Origin: Vespertiliibacter pulmonis
Lineage (GTDB): Bacteria > Pseudomonadota > Gammaproteobacteria > Enterobacterales > Pasteurellaceae
DNA length: 64,000 bases
Assembly (NCBI RefSeq): GCF_013377275.1
Contig: NZ_CP016615.1
Coordinates: 1,767,740-1,831,739, forward strand
Reading direction: 5' to 3'
The notes under the pieces were generated by a model. It was not told the DNA's origin. It searched no databases and was given only the letters and a program-made list of their open reading frames with translations. This document shows, in pieces, positions 1-11,329 of the stretch. Positions within the stretch are counted from its first letter, which is position 1, and each line of letters starts with the position of its first letter. A program made the position numbers and the translations under genes.

Positions 1-1
1 G

Positions 2-1384
2 CGAGGTAAATCTACCCTTTCAGGTAAATTAGCTCAAACGCTAGCAAAAACTGCTCAAGTCATTATCACTGCTCGTAGTCATTCTGTTTTGCCTAATTTT
101 TGGAAAGAAATTGAATCTGCTGATATTGCTTTTTTCGCTCCAGATCAACTACTTCAACTCATTAGCACACACAAAATTTCTTCTCATCACTGGTTATTTG
201 TTGATGAAGCTGCCAGTTTACCTTTACCAATACTGAATCAATTCTGCCACTATTTCGATAAAGTTATTTTAACCACAACAACTCATAACTATGAAGGCAC
301 AGGGCGTGGTTTTTCGCTCAAATTACAGGCTCAACTACAACGTTCAACTCAACAATGGAAATTGACTCAGCCCTTACGATACGGCGAAAATGATTCTCTT
401 GAGAATTTTATTCATCGGTTGCTGTTATTAGAAAATAGCACACCCGATTTCACTACAAGCGGTCAGTTTTCACCAAAAATTTGCCAAAAAATTAAATTCT
501 TTCAGCTATTGAGTGAAGCGCACTACAAAACAACGCCCACAGATCTCCGCCGTCTATTTGATTCACCAAATCAATATTTTGATGCTATTTGGCACAATAA
601 CCAACTAATTGCAGGTAGTTGGGCAATGGCAGAAGGCGGGCTTGATGAGAGCTTAACTAACGCTATTTGGCGTGGTGAAAGGCGTCCACACGGCAATTTA
701 GTTGCTCAATATCTCTGTTATCAAGGAAATTTACCTGATGCGTGTAAACTACGTTCAGTCCGAATTTCTCGCCTTGCAGTGCAAATTAGCCACCAGCAGA
801 AAGGCTATGGAAAGCGGTTAATTTCGCAAATTATCTCACAAAGCCCACCGCTTGTTGATTTTCTCTCGGTTAGTTTTGGAATGAGCCAACCTCTGCTCCA
901 ATTTTGGCAAGCCTGCGGATTTCAACTTGTTCAAATTACTCCGACTCGTGAAGCAAGTAGCGGTTATCACAGTGCAATGATGCTCTATCCTATTTCCCCA
1001 AAAGGTAAGCGGTTTACCGATCAAGCCATCTACCAATTTGAACGAGACCTCCCACTTCAACCATTTTATACAACACTGGGAATTACCCCTTCTCTGTTAA
1101 CAAAAAAAGTGGAAATCACACCGCTTATCTTCACACTTGCCATAGAAGATTGGCGAAATCTACACGGGTTTGCAACAGCTAAACGCTCTCTTGCAAGTAG
1201 CTATGTTAGTTTAAAACGGCTAGCGTTCGCATATCCTACCCATTTTTCCGACTTAAAAATGTGGTTTGATAACCCAAATACCCCCCCTTCTTCTAATCAA
1301 AAACAGTGGGTAACCCAATTACGAATAAATGTTCAAACGTTTTTAACAGGCAACGATAATGCCTTAAATATAAGCAATTTATAA
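2..1384 (+). CDS. tmcA: tRNA(Met) cytidine acetyltransferase TmcA, 3' part (5' end outside window)
   Basis: This enzyme acetylates N4 of the wobble cytidine of elongator tRNA-Met, using acetyl-CoA and ATP/GTP. The frame is open from base 2, so the gene enters from the left edge; about 460 residues remain of the usual roughly 670. The first visible residues, RGKST, are the end of the helicase-like Walker A motif. FVDEAA near residue 73 of the visible part is the Walker B equivalent. A GNAT acetyltransferase domain follows, with the acetyl-CoA loop QQKGYGKRLI and the downstream SFG...FW..CGF strand. The ATG at 89 is internal because coding similarity begins before it. No downstream partner is on the same strand until mglB, 200 bases away. 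Identity rests on the helicase plus GNAT order, which is specific to TmcA. Confidence 0.93.
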   Translation, partial: RGKSTLSGKLAQTLAKTAQVIITARSHSVLPNFWKEIESADIAFFAPDQLLQLISTHKISSHHWLFVDEAASLPLPILNQFCHYFDKVILTTTTHNYEGTGRGFSLKLQAQLQRSTQQWKLTQPLRYGENDSLENFIHRLLLLENSTPDFTTSGQFSPKICQKIKFFQLLSEAHYKTTPTDLRRLFDSPNQYFDAIWHNNQLIAGSWAMAEGGLDESLTNAIWRGERRPHGNLVAQYLCYQGNLPDACKLRSVRISRLAVQISHQQKGYGKRLISQIISQSPPLVDFLSVSFGMSQPLLQFWQACGFQLVQITPTREASSGYHSAMMLYPISPKGKRFTDQAIYQFERDLPLQPFYTTLGITPSLLTKKVEITPLIFTLAIEDWRNLHGFATAKRSLASSYVSLKRLAFAYPTHFSDLKMWFDNPNTPPSSNQKQWVTQLRINVQTFLTGNDNALNISNL

Positions 1385-1474
1385 TTTAAACATTCTATTC
1401 CATAGCCATTGCAACATCTGTTATCGCACAATGGCTTATCATTTAGATCCATTCCACTAATTTCCTTGCTATTC

Positions 1475-1490
1475 TGTGAATAAGATCACG
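1475..1490. promoter_or_regulatory. Probable CRP-cAMP binding site upstream of mglB
   Basis: TGTGA-N6-TCACG matches the CRP consensus TGTGA-N6-TCACA at nine of ten defined positions and lies about 100 bases before the mglB start. mgl operons are classically under catabolite control, so the position fits. The promoter boxes themselves are not clear. Confidence 0.7.
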
Positions 1491-1588
1491 TTTTTTTCTC
1501 TCTGTTTCCCGTAAAATTTTACACAATCATCACACTGATGATCACATTTATTCACAACAAAATTCCAACTTCATTTATAGGAATCATT

Positions 1589-2581
1589 ATGAAAAAAACC
1601 GTACTCAGTTCCATCATTTTCTCTTTAGGGCTAGGCATTATGGCAACATCGGCACAAGCCGCTGACCGTATTGGCGTAACTATTTATAAATATGATGATA
1701 ATTTTATGTCATTGATGCGTAAAGAGATCGAAAAAGAAGCCACGCAGTTTAAAAACATTGATTTATTGATGAATGATTCTCAAAATGCACAGTCTATTCA
1801 AAATGACCAAGTTGATGTTCTAATTTCTAAAGGCGTAAAATCTTTAGCTATTAACTTAGTTGATCCTTCTGCAGCTAAAACCATTATTGGCAAAGCAAAA
1901 CCTGATAATATTCCTGTTATTTTCTTCAATAAAGATCCTGGCGACAGCGCTATTGCCAGTTATGAAAATGCTTACTATGTTGGCACAAACCCACAAGAAT
2001 CTGGCGTAATTCAAGGAAATTTAATTGCAAAATATTGGAAAGCAAATCCAACGGCTGACTTAAATAAAGACGGAAAAATTCAATTTGCACTATTAAAAGG
2101 CGAACCAGGACACCCTGATGCAGAAGCTCGCACGAAATATGTGATCGAACAATTAAATAAAGTCGGCATTCAAACTGAACAAATTTTCCAAGATACCGGT
2201 ATGTGGGACGCTGCTTTAGCAAAAGACAAAATGGATGCTTGGCTATCAAGCTCTAAGGCTAAAGATATTGAAGTTATCATCGCCAATAATGATGGTATGG
2301 CAATGGGGGCATTAGAAGCCACAAAAGCACACGGTAAAAAATTACCAATTTTTGGTGTTGATGCATTGCCTGAAGTATTACAGCTTATCAAAAAAGGGGA
2401 AATTGCGGGAACTGTTCTAAATGATGGTGTTACACAAGGTAAAGTTATTGTGCAATTATCGAATAATTTAGCCACAGGTAAACCAATTACAGATGGTACA
2501 AAATGGGAATTAAAAAATAAAGTTCTGCGTATTCCTTACGTTGGTGTAGATAAAGACAATTTATCTGACTTTTTAAAATAA
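1589..2581 (+). CDS. mglB: Galactose/methyl-galactoside ABC transporter, periplasmic binding protein MglB
   Basis: This periplasmic receptor binds galactose, glucose and methyl-galactosides and delivers them to the MglAC transporter; in enterobacteria it also serves chemotaxis. It has 330 residues, the usual family length. The start at 1589 has an AGGA Shine-Dalgarno about eight bases upstream and gives a clean signal peptide (MKK, hydrophobic core, cleavage after AQA). The upstream ATG at 1538 would add 17 residues before the signal and is unlikely. The mature part is a type I periplasmic binding fold with the family landmarks [12 protein letters not shown] and FGVDALPE. It is the first gene of mglBAC, and a hairpin between mglB and mglA probably raises binding-protein levels above those of the membrane parts. 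Confidence 0.95.
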   Translation: MKKTVLSSIIFSLGLGIMATSAQAADRIGVTIYKYDDNFMSLMRKEIEKEATQFKNIDLLMNDSQNAQSIQNDQVDVLISKGVKSLAINLVDPSAAKTIIGKAKPDNIPVIFFNKDPGDSAIASYENAYYVGTNPQESGVIQGNLIAKYWKANPTADLNKDGKIQFALLKGEPGHPDAEARTKYVIEQLNKVGIQTEQIFQDTGMWDAALAKDKMDAWLSSSKAKDIEVIIANNDGMAMGALEATKAHGKKLPIFGVDALPEVLQLIKKGEIAGTVLNDGVTQGKVIVQLSNNLATGKPITDGTKWELKNKVLRIPYVGVDKDNLSDFLK

Positions 2582-2594
2582 CCCTAAATAAATC

Positions 2595-2625
2595 AAAGGG
2601 GAGCAGGCCTCCCCTTTTGTTTTTA
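2595..2625 (+). terminator. Intercistronic hairpin/attenuator between mglB and mglA
   Basis: A nine-base stem (AAAGGGGAG with CTCCCCTTT, loop of five) is followed by a T-rich tract. It sits 13 bases after the mglB stop and about 110 before mglA. It looks like a partial Rho-independent terminator or mRNA-stabilising hairpin that leaves more mglB than mglAC message. Confidence 0.7.
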
Positions 2626-2733
2626 TAAAAAGGACGTATTGCCTACTTCAAGCGGTCTGTTTACAAAAATTTTGCACATCTTACCGCTTATCTTTAACTA
2701 AATTTAACGCATTTCGTGTTACCAAGGTTGGAT

Positions 2734-4248
2734 ATGACAGGACAAAAAAACGATAGCCAAATACTTCTGACAATGAAAAATGTCAGCAAATCCTTTCCTG
2801 GGGTGAAAGCCTTAGATCACGCAAATTTAACGGTGAAATCTCATTCCGTTCACGCCTTAATGGGAGAAAATGGCGCAGGCAAATCAACCTTACTCAAATG
2901 TTTATTTGGTATTTATACCAAAGACGAAGGAGAAATTCTCTTTTTAGGTAAACCCACTCACTTTAAAACCTCTAAAGAAGCTCTTGAAAACGGCATTTCA
3001 ATGGTTCATCAAGAGCTAAACCTTGTCCGCCAACGTAATGTAATGGACAACCTTTGGCTTGGGCGTTATCCATTAAAAGGTATTTTTGTCGATCACGCTA
3101 AAATGTATCGAGATACCAAAGCAATTTTTGATGAATTGGAAATCAATATTGACCCAAAAGAGAAAGTCGAAAATTTATCTGTATCACAAATGCAGATGAT
3201 TGAAATTGCCAAAGCCTTTTCTTACAACGCTAAAATTGTGATTATGGACGAGCCAACCTCTTCACTTTCAGAAAAAGAAGTCGATCATCTATTTAAGATC
3301 ATTGAAAAACTGAAAAATCGGGGCTGTGGCATTATCTATATTTCACACAAAATGGACGAAATTTTCAAAATTTGTGATGAAATTACCATTTTACGAGATG
3401 GAAAATGGATCAATACCTTAACCATCAAAGATTGTACAATGGACAGTATTGTTTCAATGATGGTAGGGCGAGAGCTGACCCAACGCTTCCCTGCCAAAAC
3501 TAATACGCCTAAAGAAGTGATTTTAGACATTGAAAATTTAACCGCATTAAATCAACCTTCTATTGAAGACGTTAGTTTTTCCTTACGCAAAGGGGAAATT
3601 TTAGGCATTGCAGGCTTAGTTGGGGCAAAACGCACTGATATTGTTGAAACAATTTTCGGTGTGCGAGAACGCAAAAGCGGCACAATTAAACTGCACGGGA
3701 AATTATTGAAAAATCACACCGCTTTAGAAGCAATAAACAATGGCTTTGCCTTAGTAACGGAAGAACGCCGTTCCACGGGAATTTATGCCAATTTGAATAT
3801 TGAGTTTAACTCGTTAATTTCAAATATAAAATCCTATATCAGTCCATTTGGCTTATTAAACAATAAAAAAATGAAAAGTGATACCCAGTGGGTTATCAGT
3901 TCAATGAATGTAAAAACGCCATCTCACCGTACGCACATTGGCTCACTCTCTGGTGGAAATCAGCAAAAAGTCGTGATTGGACGTTGGCTACTCACCCAAC
4001 CTGAAATTTTAATGCTTGATGAACCGACTAGGGGCATTGACATCGGTGCAAAATTTGAAATTTATCAGCTCATAATGCAACTGGCACAGAAAGATAAAGG
4101 AATCATTATGATCTCGTCTGAAATGCCTGAATTATTAGGGGTTACCGACCGCATTCTAGTAATGAGCAACGGTAAAGTAGCGGGCATTGTTGAAACAGCA
4201 AATACCACTCAAGAAGAGATTTTGCAACTATCTGCAAAATATTTATAA
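2734..4248 (+). CDS. mglA: Galactose/methyl-galactoside ABC transporter, ATP-binding protein MglA
   Basis: This is the duplicated ATPase of the galactose importer. It has 504 residues, close to the 506 of E. coli. The N-terminal half has Walker [10 protein letters not shown], the signature LSVSQMQ and Walker [11 protein letters not shown]. The C-terminal half has a degenerate P-loop (GLVGAKRTD), a canonical LSGGNQQK signature and [10 protein letters not shown], the asymmetry typical of sugar importers of this class. ATG 2734 is chosen because AAGG lies seven bases upstream; a GTG at 2716 is possible but has no Shine-Dalgarno. It ends 17 bases before mglC, so the two are co-translated. Confidence 0.95.
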   Translation: MTGQKNDSQILLTMKNVSKSFPGVKALDHANLTVKSHSVHALMGENGAGKSTLLKCLFGIYTKDEGEILFLGKPTHFKTSKEALENGISMVHQELNLVRQRNVMDNLWLGRYPLKGIFVDHAKMYRDTKAIFDELEINIDPKEKVENLSVSQMQMIEIAKAFSYNAKIVIMDEPTSSLSEKEVDHLFKIIEKLKNRGCGIIYISHKMDEIFKICDEITILRDGKWINTLTIKDCTMDSIVSMMVGRELTQRFPAKTNTPKEVILDIENLTALNQPSIEDVSFSLRKGEILGIAGLVGAKRTDIVETIFGVRERKSGTIKLHGKLLKNHTALEAINNGFALVTEERRSTGIYANLNIEFNSLISNIKSYISPFGLLNNKKMKSDTQWVISSMNVKTPSHRTHIGSLSGGNQQKVVIGRWLLTQPEILMLDEPTRGIDIGAKFEIYQLIMQLAQKDKGIIMISSEMPELLGVTDRILVMSNGKVAGIVETANTTQEEILQLSAKYL

Positions 4249-4265
4249 AACTAAAAGGAATCGCT

Positions 4266-5273
4266 ATGGCTTTTACTCAAAATAAATCTTTAGATTTTCT
4301 CAAACAAAATGCGATTTATTTCGTATTATTGATTTTATTAGTCATCATTATTGCACAAGATCCGAGCTTTTTAAGTTTAAGAAACTTCAGCAATATTTTA
4401 ACCCAATCGTCCGTTCGCTTAATCATTGCATTAGGTGTTGCAGGCTTATTGATTACACAAGGCACAGACTTATCCGCAGGTCGTCAGGTGGGGTTAGCAG
4501 CGGTTATTTCCGCTACATTATTGCAAGCAATAGATAATATAAACCGTGTTTTCCCTAATTTAGGTGAAATTCCTATTCCCGTTGTCATATTGATTGTTTG
4601 TATTGTAGGGGCATTGATTGGGTTGATTAACGGTATCGTGATTGCCTATCTCAATGTAACACCATTCATTGCCACAATGGGGACAATGATTATCGTCTAT
4701 GGCATAAACTCTCTCTATTATGATGCCGTAGGGTCATCACCTATTGCAGGTTTTAACGATAATTTTTCAAATTTTACTCAAGGTTTTTTTAAAATTGGAT
4801 CTTTTCACCTCTCTTACATTACTATTTATGCTGCGATTTCCGCATTTTTAGTCTGGATTATGTGGAACAAAACCCGCTTCGGTAAAAATATCTTCGCCAT
4901 TGGTGGCAACCCCGAAGCCGCTCGTGTTTCAGGGGTAAATGTCACACGCAATTTAGTAGTAATTTATATGATAGCAGGTATGTTTTACGGCTTTGGTGGA
5001 ATGTTAGAAGCAGGCAGAATTGGCTCTGCCACAAACAATTTAGGTTTTATGTATGAACTTGATGCGATTGCTGCTTGCGTGGTTGGGGGCGTTTCCTTTG
5101 CTGGTGGCGTAGGCACAGTAATCGGTGTGATTACAGGAGTACTCATTTTTACCGTAATCAACTATGGCTTAACCTACATCGGCGTAAACCCTTACTGGCA
5201 ATATATCATCAAAGGAAGCATTATTATTTTCGCCGTAGCGATCGACTCGCTAAAATATGCGAAGAAAAAATAA
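4266..5273 (+). CDS. mglC: Galactose/methyl-galactoside ABC transporter, permease MglC
   Basis: Inner-membrane channel subunit of the galactose importer, 335 residues with about eight to ten hydrophobic segments. Family landmarks are TQGTDLSAGR early, NVTPFIATMGTM in the middle and the GGNPEAARVSGVNV cytoplasmic loop that contacts the ATPase. It starts after AAAGGA, a good Shine-Dalgarno, 17 bases behind mglA. It is the last gene of the operon, followed by a strong hairpin terminator. Confidence 0.95.
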   Translation: MAFTQNKSLDFLKQNAIYFVLLILLVIIIAQDPSFLSLRNFSNILTQSSVRLIIALGVAGLLITQGTDLSAGRQVGLAAVISATLLQAIDNINRVFPNLGEIPIPVVILIVCIVGALIGLINGIVIAYLNVTPFIATMGTMIIVYGINSLYYDAVGSSPIAGFNDNFSNFTQGFFKIGSFHLSYITIYAAISAFLVWIMWNKTRFGKNIFAIGGNPEAARVSGVNVTRNLVVIYMIAGMFYGFGGMLEAGRIGSATNNLGFMYELDAIAACVVGGVSFAGGVGTVIGVITGVLIFTVINYGLTYIGVNPYWQYIIKGSIIIFAVAIDSLKYAKKK

Positions 5274-5283
5274 CAAGAAAAAT

Positions 5284-5319
5284 AATTCCCCTATACATTT
5301 TAAAAGGTGTAGGGGAATT
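5284..5319. terminator. Bidirectional terminator between mglC and the Sel1 gene
   Basis: A ten-base perfect stem (AATTCCCCTA with TAGGGGAATT) extends by three more pairs. A/T-rich flanks on both sides let it stop mglC from the left and the convergent Sel1 gene from the right. Confidence 0.85.
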
Positions 5320-5336
5320 ACTTTATTAACGCTTAT

Positions 5337-5612
5337 TTAATAACCTGACAAATTTAAACGTTTATACTGATCACAGCCTTTTTGATTTCCATTTTCACAG
5401 GCTTGTTTATACAACGCTTTCGCTTCAATATAGCTTTGTGGCACACCTTGACCATTATCATACGCCACACCGAGGTTATATTGCGCTTTTGCATCTCCTT
5501 GTTCCGCCGCTTGTTTAATTTCTTCTAAAGGCGGAGATAAAGCCATAGAATTAGCCGAATAAGTTAACGTTGTTAAATAAAACAAGACTGAAAGAATTGA
5601 TTTTTTCATCAT
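5337..5612 (-). CDS. Small exported Sel1-repeat (TPR-like) protein
   Basis: A 91-residue protein with an N-terminal signal peptide (MMKKSILSVLF..., likely cleavage near SMA) and about one and a half Sel1-like repeats. The unit reads AEQGDAKAQYNLGVAYDNG with GVPQSYIEAKALYKQA, followed by a partial unit ending in Cys-containing CENGNQKGC. Sel1 repeats form alpha-alpha superhelices that bind partner proteins. Exported short versions are common in Pasteurellaceae, but the partner here is unknown. It is a single gene, convergent with mglC and divergent from parC. The two cysteines could form a disulfide in the periplasm (inference). Confidence 0.8.
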   Translation of the reverse strand: MMKKSILSVLFYLTTLTYSANSMALSPPLEEIKQAAEQGDAKAQYNLGVAYDNGQGVPQSYIEAKALYKQACENGNQKGCDQYKRLNLSGY

Positions 5613-5830
5613 AAATTTGATTTGTTAGACGTGATTAAAAATAGCCAAATACACTATAAAAAATATGCAGACTGAATGAAATATTAAACGTTGAGATAGA
5701 TAATAGAACACCATACTTTAGCTCTCTTTCCATAGACAAACAGGCTGAAATAAGCGAAAATACACTCTATAAAAATACAGTGTTTCTCAAAATCCCCTTG
5801 TTATAAAGGGACATTTCTTTAAGATAAACT

Positions 5831-8089
5831 ATGACCGAACAAACCAGTGAAAGTATGAATTATGAAGGCATTGAGAAAATGCCAATTAGGCAGTTTACCG
5901 AAGCAGCTTATCTAAACTATTCAATGTATGTCATTATGGATAGAGCTTTGCCATTTATTGGCGATGGGCTAAAACCTGTACAACGCCGAATTATCTATGC
6001 AATGTCTGAACTTGGGTTAAATGCGTCTGCAAAATATAAAAAATCTGCCCGCACAGTTGGGGACGTATTAGGTAAATTCCACCCCCACGGCGACAGTGCT
6101 TGTTATGAGGCAATGGTGTTAATGGCACAGCCTTTCTCTTACCGCTATCCGTTAATTGATGGGCAAGGGAACTGGGGTGCGCCTGATGATCCAAAATCCT
6201 TTGCGGCAATGCGTTATACGGAATCTAAACTCGCCAAAATTGCCGATGTGTTATTAGCTGAATTAGGTCAAGGCACTGTTGATTATCAGCCTAATTTTGA
6301 CGGTTCATTAGAAGAGCCTAAATACTTACCTGCTCGCTTACCTCATATTTTACTCAATGGTACAACAGGTATTGCCGTTGGAATGGCAACGGATATTCCG
6401 CCCCATAATATCAATGAATTAGCCGATGCTTGCGTAAAATTATTAGAAAATCCGACCGCTTGTTTAGCCGATTTACTTGAATTTGTACAAGGCCCTGACT
6501 ACCCAACAGACGCTGAAATCATCACGCCAAAAGCAGACATTGTGAAAATGTATGAGCAAGGTAAAGGCTCAATCAAAATGCGAGCGATTTGGCACAAAGA
6601 AAATGATCAGGTGATTATTACCGCTCTTCCGCATCAAGCCTCGCCCTCTAAGATTATTGAGCAGATCGCTAACCAAATGCGAAATAAAAAACTGCCAATG
6701 GTTGATGATATTCGTGATGAGTCAGATCATAGCACGCCAATTCGTATTGTGCTTGAAGTTCGCAAACGTACCGATTGTGAATTACTCATGAGCCACTTAT
6801 TTGCAACAAGCGATCTCGAAAAAAGTTATCGGATCAATATGAATATGATTGGGCTTGACGGTAAACCGACAGTTAAAAATTTGCACACCATTTTAACGGA
6901 ATGGCTCGTATTTCGCCGAACAACGGTTACTCGCCGTTTAAATTTCCGCTTAGATAAAATTCTTAACCGCTTACATATTTTAGATGGCTTACAAATCGCC
7001 TTTTTGAATATTGACGAGGTGATTGAAATTATCCGCAATGAAGATGAGCCTAAAAGTGAATTAATGGCACGCTTTGCATTAAGCGAAATTCAAGCCGAAG
7101 CCATTTTAAATTTACGCTTACGCCATTTGGCAAAATTAGAAGAGCAAGAATTGCAAGCAGAAATGCAAAAATTAACGGACGAAAAACAATATTTACAAGA
7201 AACCTTAGGTTCTGAACGCCGTTTAAGTACGTTGATTAAAAAAGAAATTCAGGCCGATGCAAAACTTTACGCCAGCCCACGCCGTTCACCGATTATAGAA
7301 CGAGCAGAAGCCAAAGCCATTACCGAAAGTGAACTCACTCCCGCTGAAGATGTTACGATCATTCTCTCAGAAAAAGGCTGGGTGCGTTGTGCCAAAGCTA
7401 AAGGGCAAGATATTGAAATTGATAAACTGAGTTTTAAAGCTGGCGATAATTATCTCGCTCATACCTCAGGAAAAAGTAATCAGCCCGTGGTTTTTATTGA
7501 TAGCACAGGGCGTTGCTATACTCTTGATCCGTTATCTCTACCTTCTGCTCGAGGACAAGGCGAGCCTATTACAACCAAAATTAACCTCCCTGAAGGAGCA
7601 AGCATACAACACGTTTTGATGGCAGAAGAAAACACGCCCATTCTAATGGCATCAGATTCAGGCTATGGCTTTATTAGTAGATTTAGCGATCTGATTTCTC
7701 GTAATAAAGCAGGGAAAGCGGTCATTTCCTTATCAGAAAATGCGAAAGTGCTACTGCCACAATGCCTAGATGAAAATGATGATAATTTATTAGTTGCAAT
7801 GAGTAGCCTTGGAAAAATGCTAGTTTTCCCAGTAAAAGAACTGCCAATGTTGTCGAAAGGAAAAGGCAATAAAATTATCAATATTTCTAGTGCAGCCGCC
7901 AAAGCAGGTACAGAATTATTGAACCGTTTATTGATTATTCGCCCTAACCAATCACTTGTATTTACTTCAGGCAAACGCAAAATCGTACTAAAACCAAACG
8001 ATATTGCACAATATCGAGGGGAACGTGCAAGGAAAGGCGCTTCACTGCGTGGGCTTAATGCGGATTCTGTGGTAAATATTGTAGATTAA
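5831..8089 (+). CDS. parC: DNA topoisomerase IV subunit A (ParC)
   Basis: Topoisomerase IV decatenates daughter chromosomes, and ParC carries the DNA-cleaving tyrosine. The protein has 752 residues, as in E. coli. The breakage-reunion domain contains [10 protein letters not shown] and AAMRYTE; Tyr129 aligns with catalytic Tyr120 of E. coli (offset nine). Ser89 and Glu93, equivalent to the quinolone-resistance positions S80 and E84, are wild type, so no target mutation for resistance is seen. The C-terminal part has the shorter beta-pinwheel blades of ParC and lacks the GyrA box. parE is not adjacent in the window. Confidence 0.95.
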   Translation: MTEQTSESMNYEGIEKMPIRQFTEAAYLNYSMYVIMDRALPFIGDGLKPVQRRIIYAMSELGLNASAKYKKSARTVGDVLGKFHPHGDSACYEAMVLMAQPFSYRYPLIDGQGNWGAPDDPKSFAAMRYTESKLAKIADVLLAELGQGTVDYQPNFDGSLEEPKYLPARLPHILLNGTTGIAVGMATDIPPHNINELADACVKLLENPTACLADLLEFVQGPDYPTDAEIITPKADIVKMYEQGKGSIKMRAIWHKENDQVIITALPHQASPSKIIEQIANQMRNKKLPMVDDIRDESDHSTPIRIVLEVRKRTDCELLMSHLFATSDLEKSYRINMNMIGLDGKPTVKNLHTILTEWLVFRRTTVTRRLNFRLDKILNRLHILDGLQIAFLNIDEVIEIIRNEDEPKSELMARFALSEIQAEAILNLRLRHLAKLEEQELQAEMQKLTDEKQYLQETLGSERRLSTLIKKEIQADAKLYASPRRSPIIERAEAKAITESELTPAEDVTIILSEKGWVRCAKAKGQDIEIDKLSFKAGDNYLAHTSGKSNQPVVFIDSTGRCYTLDPLSLPSARGQGEPITTKINLPEGASIQHVLMAEENTPILMASDSGYGFISRFSDLISRNKAGKAVISLSENAKVLLPQCLDENDDNLLVAMSSLGKMLVFPVKELPMLSKGKGNKIINISSAAAKAGTELLNRLLIIRPNQSLVFTSGKRKIVLKPNDIAQYRGERARKGASLRGLNADSVVNIVD

Positions 8090-8117
8090 CGCCGTTCTTT
8101 TACCTTTTATGCTTACT

Positions 8118-8146
8118 AAAAAAGATCGTACTTCACGATCTTTTTT
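8118..8146. terminator. Bidirectional terminator between parC and xseA
   Basis: A 12-base stem, AAAAAAGATCGT with ACGATCTTTTTT and loop ACTTC, gives a U-tract on either strand between two convergent genes. Confidence 0.88.
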
Positions 8147-8192
8147 ATTTCTTACATTCAATTCGCAAATTTTATCCTAAAATAACCGCTTG

Positions 8193-9659
8193 CTAAGGTT
8201 TTATTGATAATACTTGGCTAATAATTTCGCCTTGTTCCAATCGAGTTGTAATTTGCTCACCCACAGCGATTTTTTCTACTGATAATAGTGCCTTGCCCTC
8301 ACTATTTTGGGTAACCGAATACCCTCGTGATAACACTTTAAGGGGGCTTAAACTTTCTAACTGAACGCAATACTGTTGGAAAGCCATTTTATGGCTGTTT
8401 AATCTGTTTTCCATTGCATAAAGTAACCGCTGGTTCAAATGTTGCCACTGTTGTTGAGCTGTACTTACCCGATTTGGCAGAGGATTTCGTGCCAAACGCT
8501 GGCGTACATTTTGCAATTTCTGCTGTTTTCTCAACATCACTTGTTCAATCTGCTGTAATAAACGTTTATTCAATGTAATAAATTGTTGCTGTTGATGAGC
8601 TAGCTGACGCTGTGGATGTTGCGTATTAAGCCGATGTTCAAGTTGTTGAATTTGTTGCTGACGATAGCTCAAAATATGAAAAATTGCCCGTTCTACTCTT
8701 TTCTGCGATTGATTGAGCTGAATACGATTATGTTGCAATAATTTTGCAGGATGTTGCATTATTAAACGAGATGAAAGGTGCTTAAAATAACCAATTTTTT
8801 CAGACCATATTCGATCGAAAGCTAAACTTGCACGATCTAGTTGATGTTGTAGCTGGCGATAAAGCTCTTGTCGATCCCGACTCACTAATTCTGCGGCAGC
8901 TGAAGGCGTTGGTGCTCTTACATCTGCAACAAAATCAGCAATGGTTACGTCCGTTTCGTGCCCAACGGCACTAATAATTGGAATTTTTGAGTGATAAATC
9001 GCTCTCGCCACCGCTTCTTCGTTAAAACACCATAAATCTTCTAAAGAACCGCCACCACGCCCCACAATAAGCACATCGCACTCTTGTCGTTTATTGGCTA
9101 GTTCAACCATCATAACAATATCGTGCGTAGCCTCTTTCCCTTGTACCATTGAAGGGTAGATAACTACTTGTAAGCTCGGATCACGGCGGTGCAATATATG
9201 CAAAATATCTTGTAATGCCGCACCGCTTGATGAAGTAATAATTCCCACTCGCTTAACAAAACTGGGTAATGATTTTTTATGGTCTTGGGCGAATAGCCCT
9301 TCGCCCGCCAATTTCATTTTTAACTGATCAAACTGCTGTTGCAATATACCATCGCCCGCCAGTTGCATTGTTTCAATAATGACTTGGTAATCACCTCGAG
9401 GCTCATATAAACTTACTCCAGCCCGAACTAGCACCTGTACCCCATTACGTGGCTGGAAATTAACTCGCTGATTTTTCATTCTAAACATTGCACAACGAAC
9501 CTGTGCTTGCTCATCTTTTAAAGTCAGATACCAATGCCCTGAAACAGGTTGGCTAAAATTTGAAATTTCCCCTACAAGCCAAATATGCCCAAATTCAGCT
9601 TCTAGCTGATGACGTACAGAATAATTAAGTTGGCTAACGGTTAGGATATTATTTTTCAT
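8193..9659 (-). CDS. xseA: Exodeoxyribonuclease VII large subunit (XseA)
   Basis: Large catalytic subunit of exonuclease VII, which degrades single-stranded DNA from both ends in mismatch repair and damage repair. The 488 residues comprise an N-terminal OB fold ([20 protein letters not shown]), the nuclease domain with [16 protein letters not shown] and [14 protein letters not shown], and a long Gln-rich helical coiled region of roughly residues 270-430 that binds XseB. It is the last gene of the minus-strand run DUF423-rlmM-xseA and starts only seven bases after rlmM ends, so co-expression is likely. xseB is not in the window. Confidence 0.95.
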   Translation of the reverse strand: MKNNILTVSQLNYSVRHQLEAEFGHIWLVGEISNFSQPVSGHWYLTLKDEQAQVRCAMFRMKNQRVNFQPRNGVQVLVRAGVSLYEPRGDYQVIIETMQLAGDGILQQQFDQLKMKLAGEGLFAQDHKKSLPSFVKRVGIITSSSGAALQDILHILHRRDPSLQVVIYPSMVQGKEATHDIVMMVELANKRQECDVLIVGRGGGSLEDLWCFNEEAVARAIYHSKIPIISAVGHETDVTIADFVADVRAPTPSAAAELVSRDRQELYRQLQHQLDRASLAFDRIWSEKIGYFKHLSSRLIMQHPAKLLQHNRIQLNQSQKRVERAIFHILSYRQQQIQQLEHRLNTQHPQRQLAHQQQQFITLNKRLLQQIEQVMLRKQQKLQNVRQRLARNPLPNRVSTAQQQWQHLNQRLLYAMENRLNSHKMAFQQYCVQLESLSPLKVLSRGYSVTQNSEGKALLSVEKIAVGEQITTRLEQGEIISQVLSIKP

Positions 9660-9666
9660 AAAATAC

Positions 9667-10755
9667 CTACTGTTTTTTACCCATTATAGCGATATGTACA
9701 GTAATTTCTTCTCTATCGTGGTAAAGGTGTTTTGCTTGAATTTTAAACCAAAAACCGTGTTTAGCGAGTTCTGTCTCTAAAAACTCAAGGCATAATTTTA
9801 CTTCCTGATAACGTTTTTTCATCGGCAATTTCAAATTGAAAATTGTTTCTTTACACCAGCCGTTGATAATCCATTTGGCTATTAATTTTGCAATACGCAT
9901 TGGCTGTTCAACCATATCACATACTAACCAATGCACTTGTTTACGTTTCGGCGGCTGAAATTTAAAGCCATCTTCTTCACAATGTTCTATTCTGCCCGTT
10001 TCGTGGAGGCTATCTGCCATTTTCCCGTGATCAACCGCATAAACAAAAACGCCTCTTTTGATGAGCTGATAACTCCAACCGCCCGGACAAGCTCCCAAAT
10101 CTACCCCGATCATTTGATCATTCAACCGTTTTTTCTCTTCTGAAGTAGGAATAAAAGTCAAAATAGCTTCTTCTAATTTTAAGGTTGAACGGCTTGGTGC
10201 ATCTGCTGGGAATTTTAGGCGAGGAATCCCCATAAAATGGGTAGATCGATTATGGTTATAAGCATAGCCTACATAGCATTTCCCCGAACCAATAAATAAA
10301 ATGTGTAAGGTAACGCTATTTTGTGTATATTCACTCTTTTTAAGCCACCCTTGAGCTTTTAAAGCATTCCGTAACGGTACAGTAAATTTACGACAAAAAG
10401 TCAGTAATTCTTTCGCCTCATTTGTGTCTGGCGTTTCAACCACAATATCAGAACTATTTATCGGATTGAGTTGTTGATATTCTGCCAAAATTGGGCTTAT
10501 TCGATCTTTTTCAGGTAAATTCTGCAATAAATTACCCACTACAATCATTTGACGTACAAAAATCAGTTTATTTAATTTTAATGATCGGGCTAATTTATCG
10601 GCATCACCTGCTTGATAACATTCAAAAATAACAAAACCACTATTTTCTTTCAGATTAGCAAAACCAAAAATACCCTGTTCAGTGGCTTTATCGCTAATTT
10701 CGCCTGCTACTTCTTTTTCAAAACCGACTCGGCAATATAATGCTAATTTATTCAT
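9667..10755 (-). CDS. rlmM: 23S rRNA (cytidine-2498 2'-O) methyltransferase RlmM
   Basis: Methylates the 2'-O of C2498 in the peptidyl-transferase loop of 23S rRNA, using SAM. It has 362 residues, the usual length. The N-terminal half is THUMP-like. The C-terminal Rossmann methyltransferase shows the SAM-binding motif [15 protein letters not shown], then VYAVDHG and DMVEQP. The catalytic K-D-K-E set is typical of FtsJ-like enzymes. The start overlaps the end of the DUF423 gene by eight bases, indicating translational coupling. Confidence 0.95.
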   Translation of the reverse strand: MNKLALYCRVGFEKEVAGEISDKATEQGIFGFANLKENSGFVIFECYQAGDADKLARSLKLNKLIFVRQMIVVGNLLQNLPEKDRISPILAEYQQLNPINSSDIVVETPDTNEAKELLTFCRKFTVPLRNALKAQGWLKKSEYTQNSVTLHILFIGSGKCYVGYAYNHNRSTHFMGIPRLKFPADAPSRSTLKLEEAILTFIPTSEEKKRLNDQMIGVDLGACPGGWSYQLIKRGVFVYAVDHGKMADSLHETGRIEHCEEDGFKFQPPKRKQVHWLVCDMVEQPMRIAKLIAKWIINGWCKETIFNLKLPMKKRYQEVKLCLEFLETELAKHGFWFKIQAKHLYHDREEITVHIAIMGKKQ

Positions 10756-11158
10756 TATTATTCTTACGCTGTTTGAAACTAATAAAAATTAAGGCTGCCC
10801 AACCGATTAAAAAAGATATTCCACCTATTGGTACTGTCCAAATAAAAATTCGGCTTGCTCCAAGCGCAAGAGCGTATAAACTACCGCTAAAAAGTAGAAT
10901 GCCTAATGTCCAACTACCTCCAATAATATTGAACGCTTTTGCTCGACAAGCGGGCGGATTTTGCTGATTATTTGCAATTTGAAAAAGCCCTAGCCCAAAC
11001 AGTGCTAAGGTATGAAACATCTGATATTTCATACCTTTATCAATCCAAATTAACGCCTGTTCTGAAAGTATATGTTCCAATGCGTGGGCTGCAATTGCTC
11101 CAAACGCAACGCAAAAAAATCCGCTTAATGCGGCAATAAATAGCCATCTATTTTTCAT
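10748..11158 (-). CDS. DUF423 family small inner-membrane protein (YgdD-like)
   Basis: A 136-residue protein with four hydrophobic segments and the DUF423 hallmarks GAIAAHALE near the N-terminus and [14 protein letters not shown]. Function in the family is unknown. Its place directly upstream of rlmM, with overlapping ends, mirrors the ygdD-rlmM neighbourhood in enterobacteria, which supports the call. The Arg/Lys-rich tail at the C-terminus is probably cytoplasmic. Confidence 0.88.
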   Translation of the reverse strand: MKNRWLFIAALSGFFCVAFGAIAAHALEHILSEQALIWIDKGMKYQMFHTLALFGLGLFQIANNQQNPPACRAKAFNIIGGSWTLGILLFSGSLYALALGASRIFIWTVPIGGISFLIGWAALIFISFKQRKNNNE

Positions 11159-11329
11159 TTTTATTCCTTATAAGCTGTAATGAATGGTTAAAATTGGCAG
11201 GTAATTCTTTTAAAACTCTATCAGATCAACTACGGTATATCAAGCAACAAGCCATACCATTACAAATAAAGTAAAGGAAAAAGTCGCTTGTTGCTTGCGT
11301 AAATATGCTACTCTAATTAGAATAGTGAT
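11159..11329. repeat. Gene-free stretch with a perfect 12-bp inverted repeat
   Basis: No plausible gene is seen. The stretch contains CAAGCAACAAGC at 11241-11252 and its exact reverse complement at 11286-11297, separated by 33 bases. It could be an RNA hairpin, a protein-binding pair, or the remnant of a small element. It does not look like a terminator because no T-tract follows on either side. Confidence 0.6.

Noticed and set aside
5075..5329. 84-aa ORF overlapping the mglC end
   Set aside because: Out-of-frame shadow of the mglC C-terminus with no ribosome site.
6070..6220. Quinolone-resistance mutation in parC
   Set aside because: Ser89 and Glu93 (E. coli S80 and E84) are wild type.
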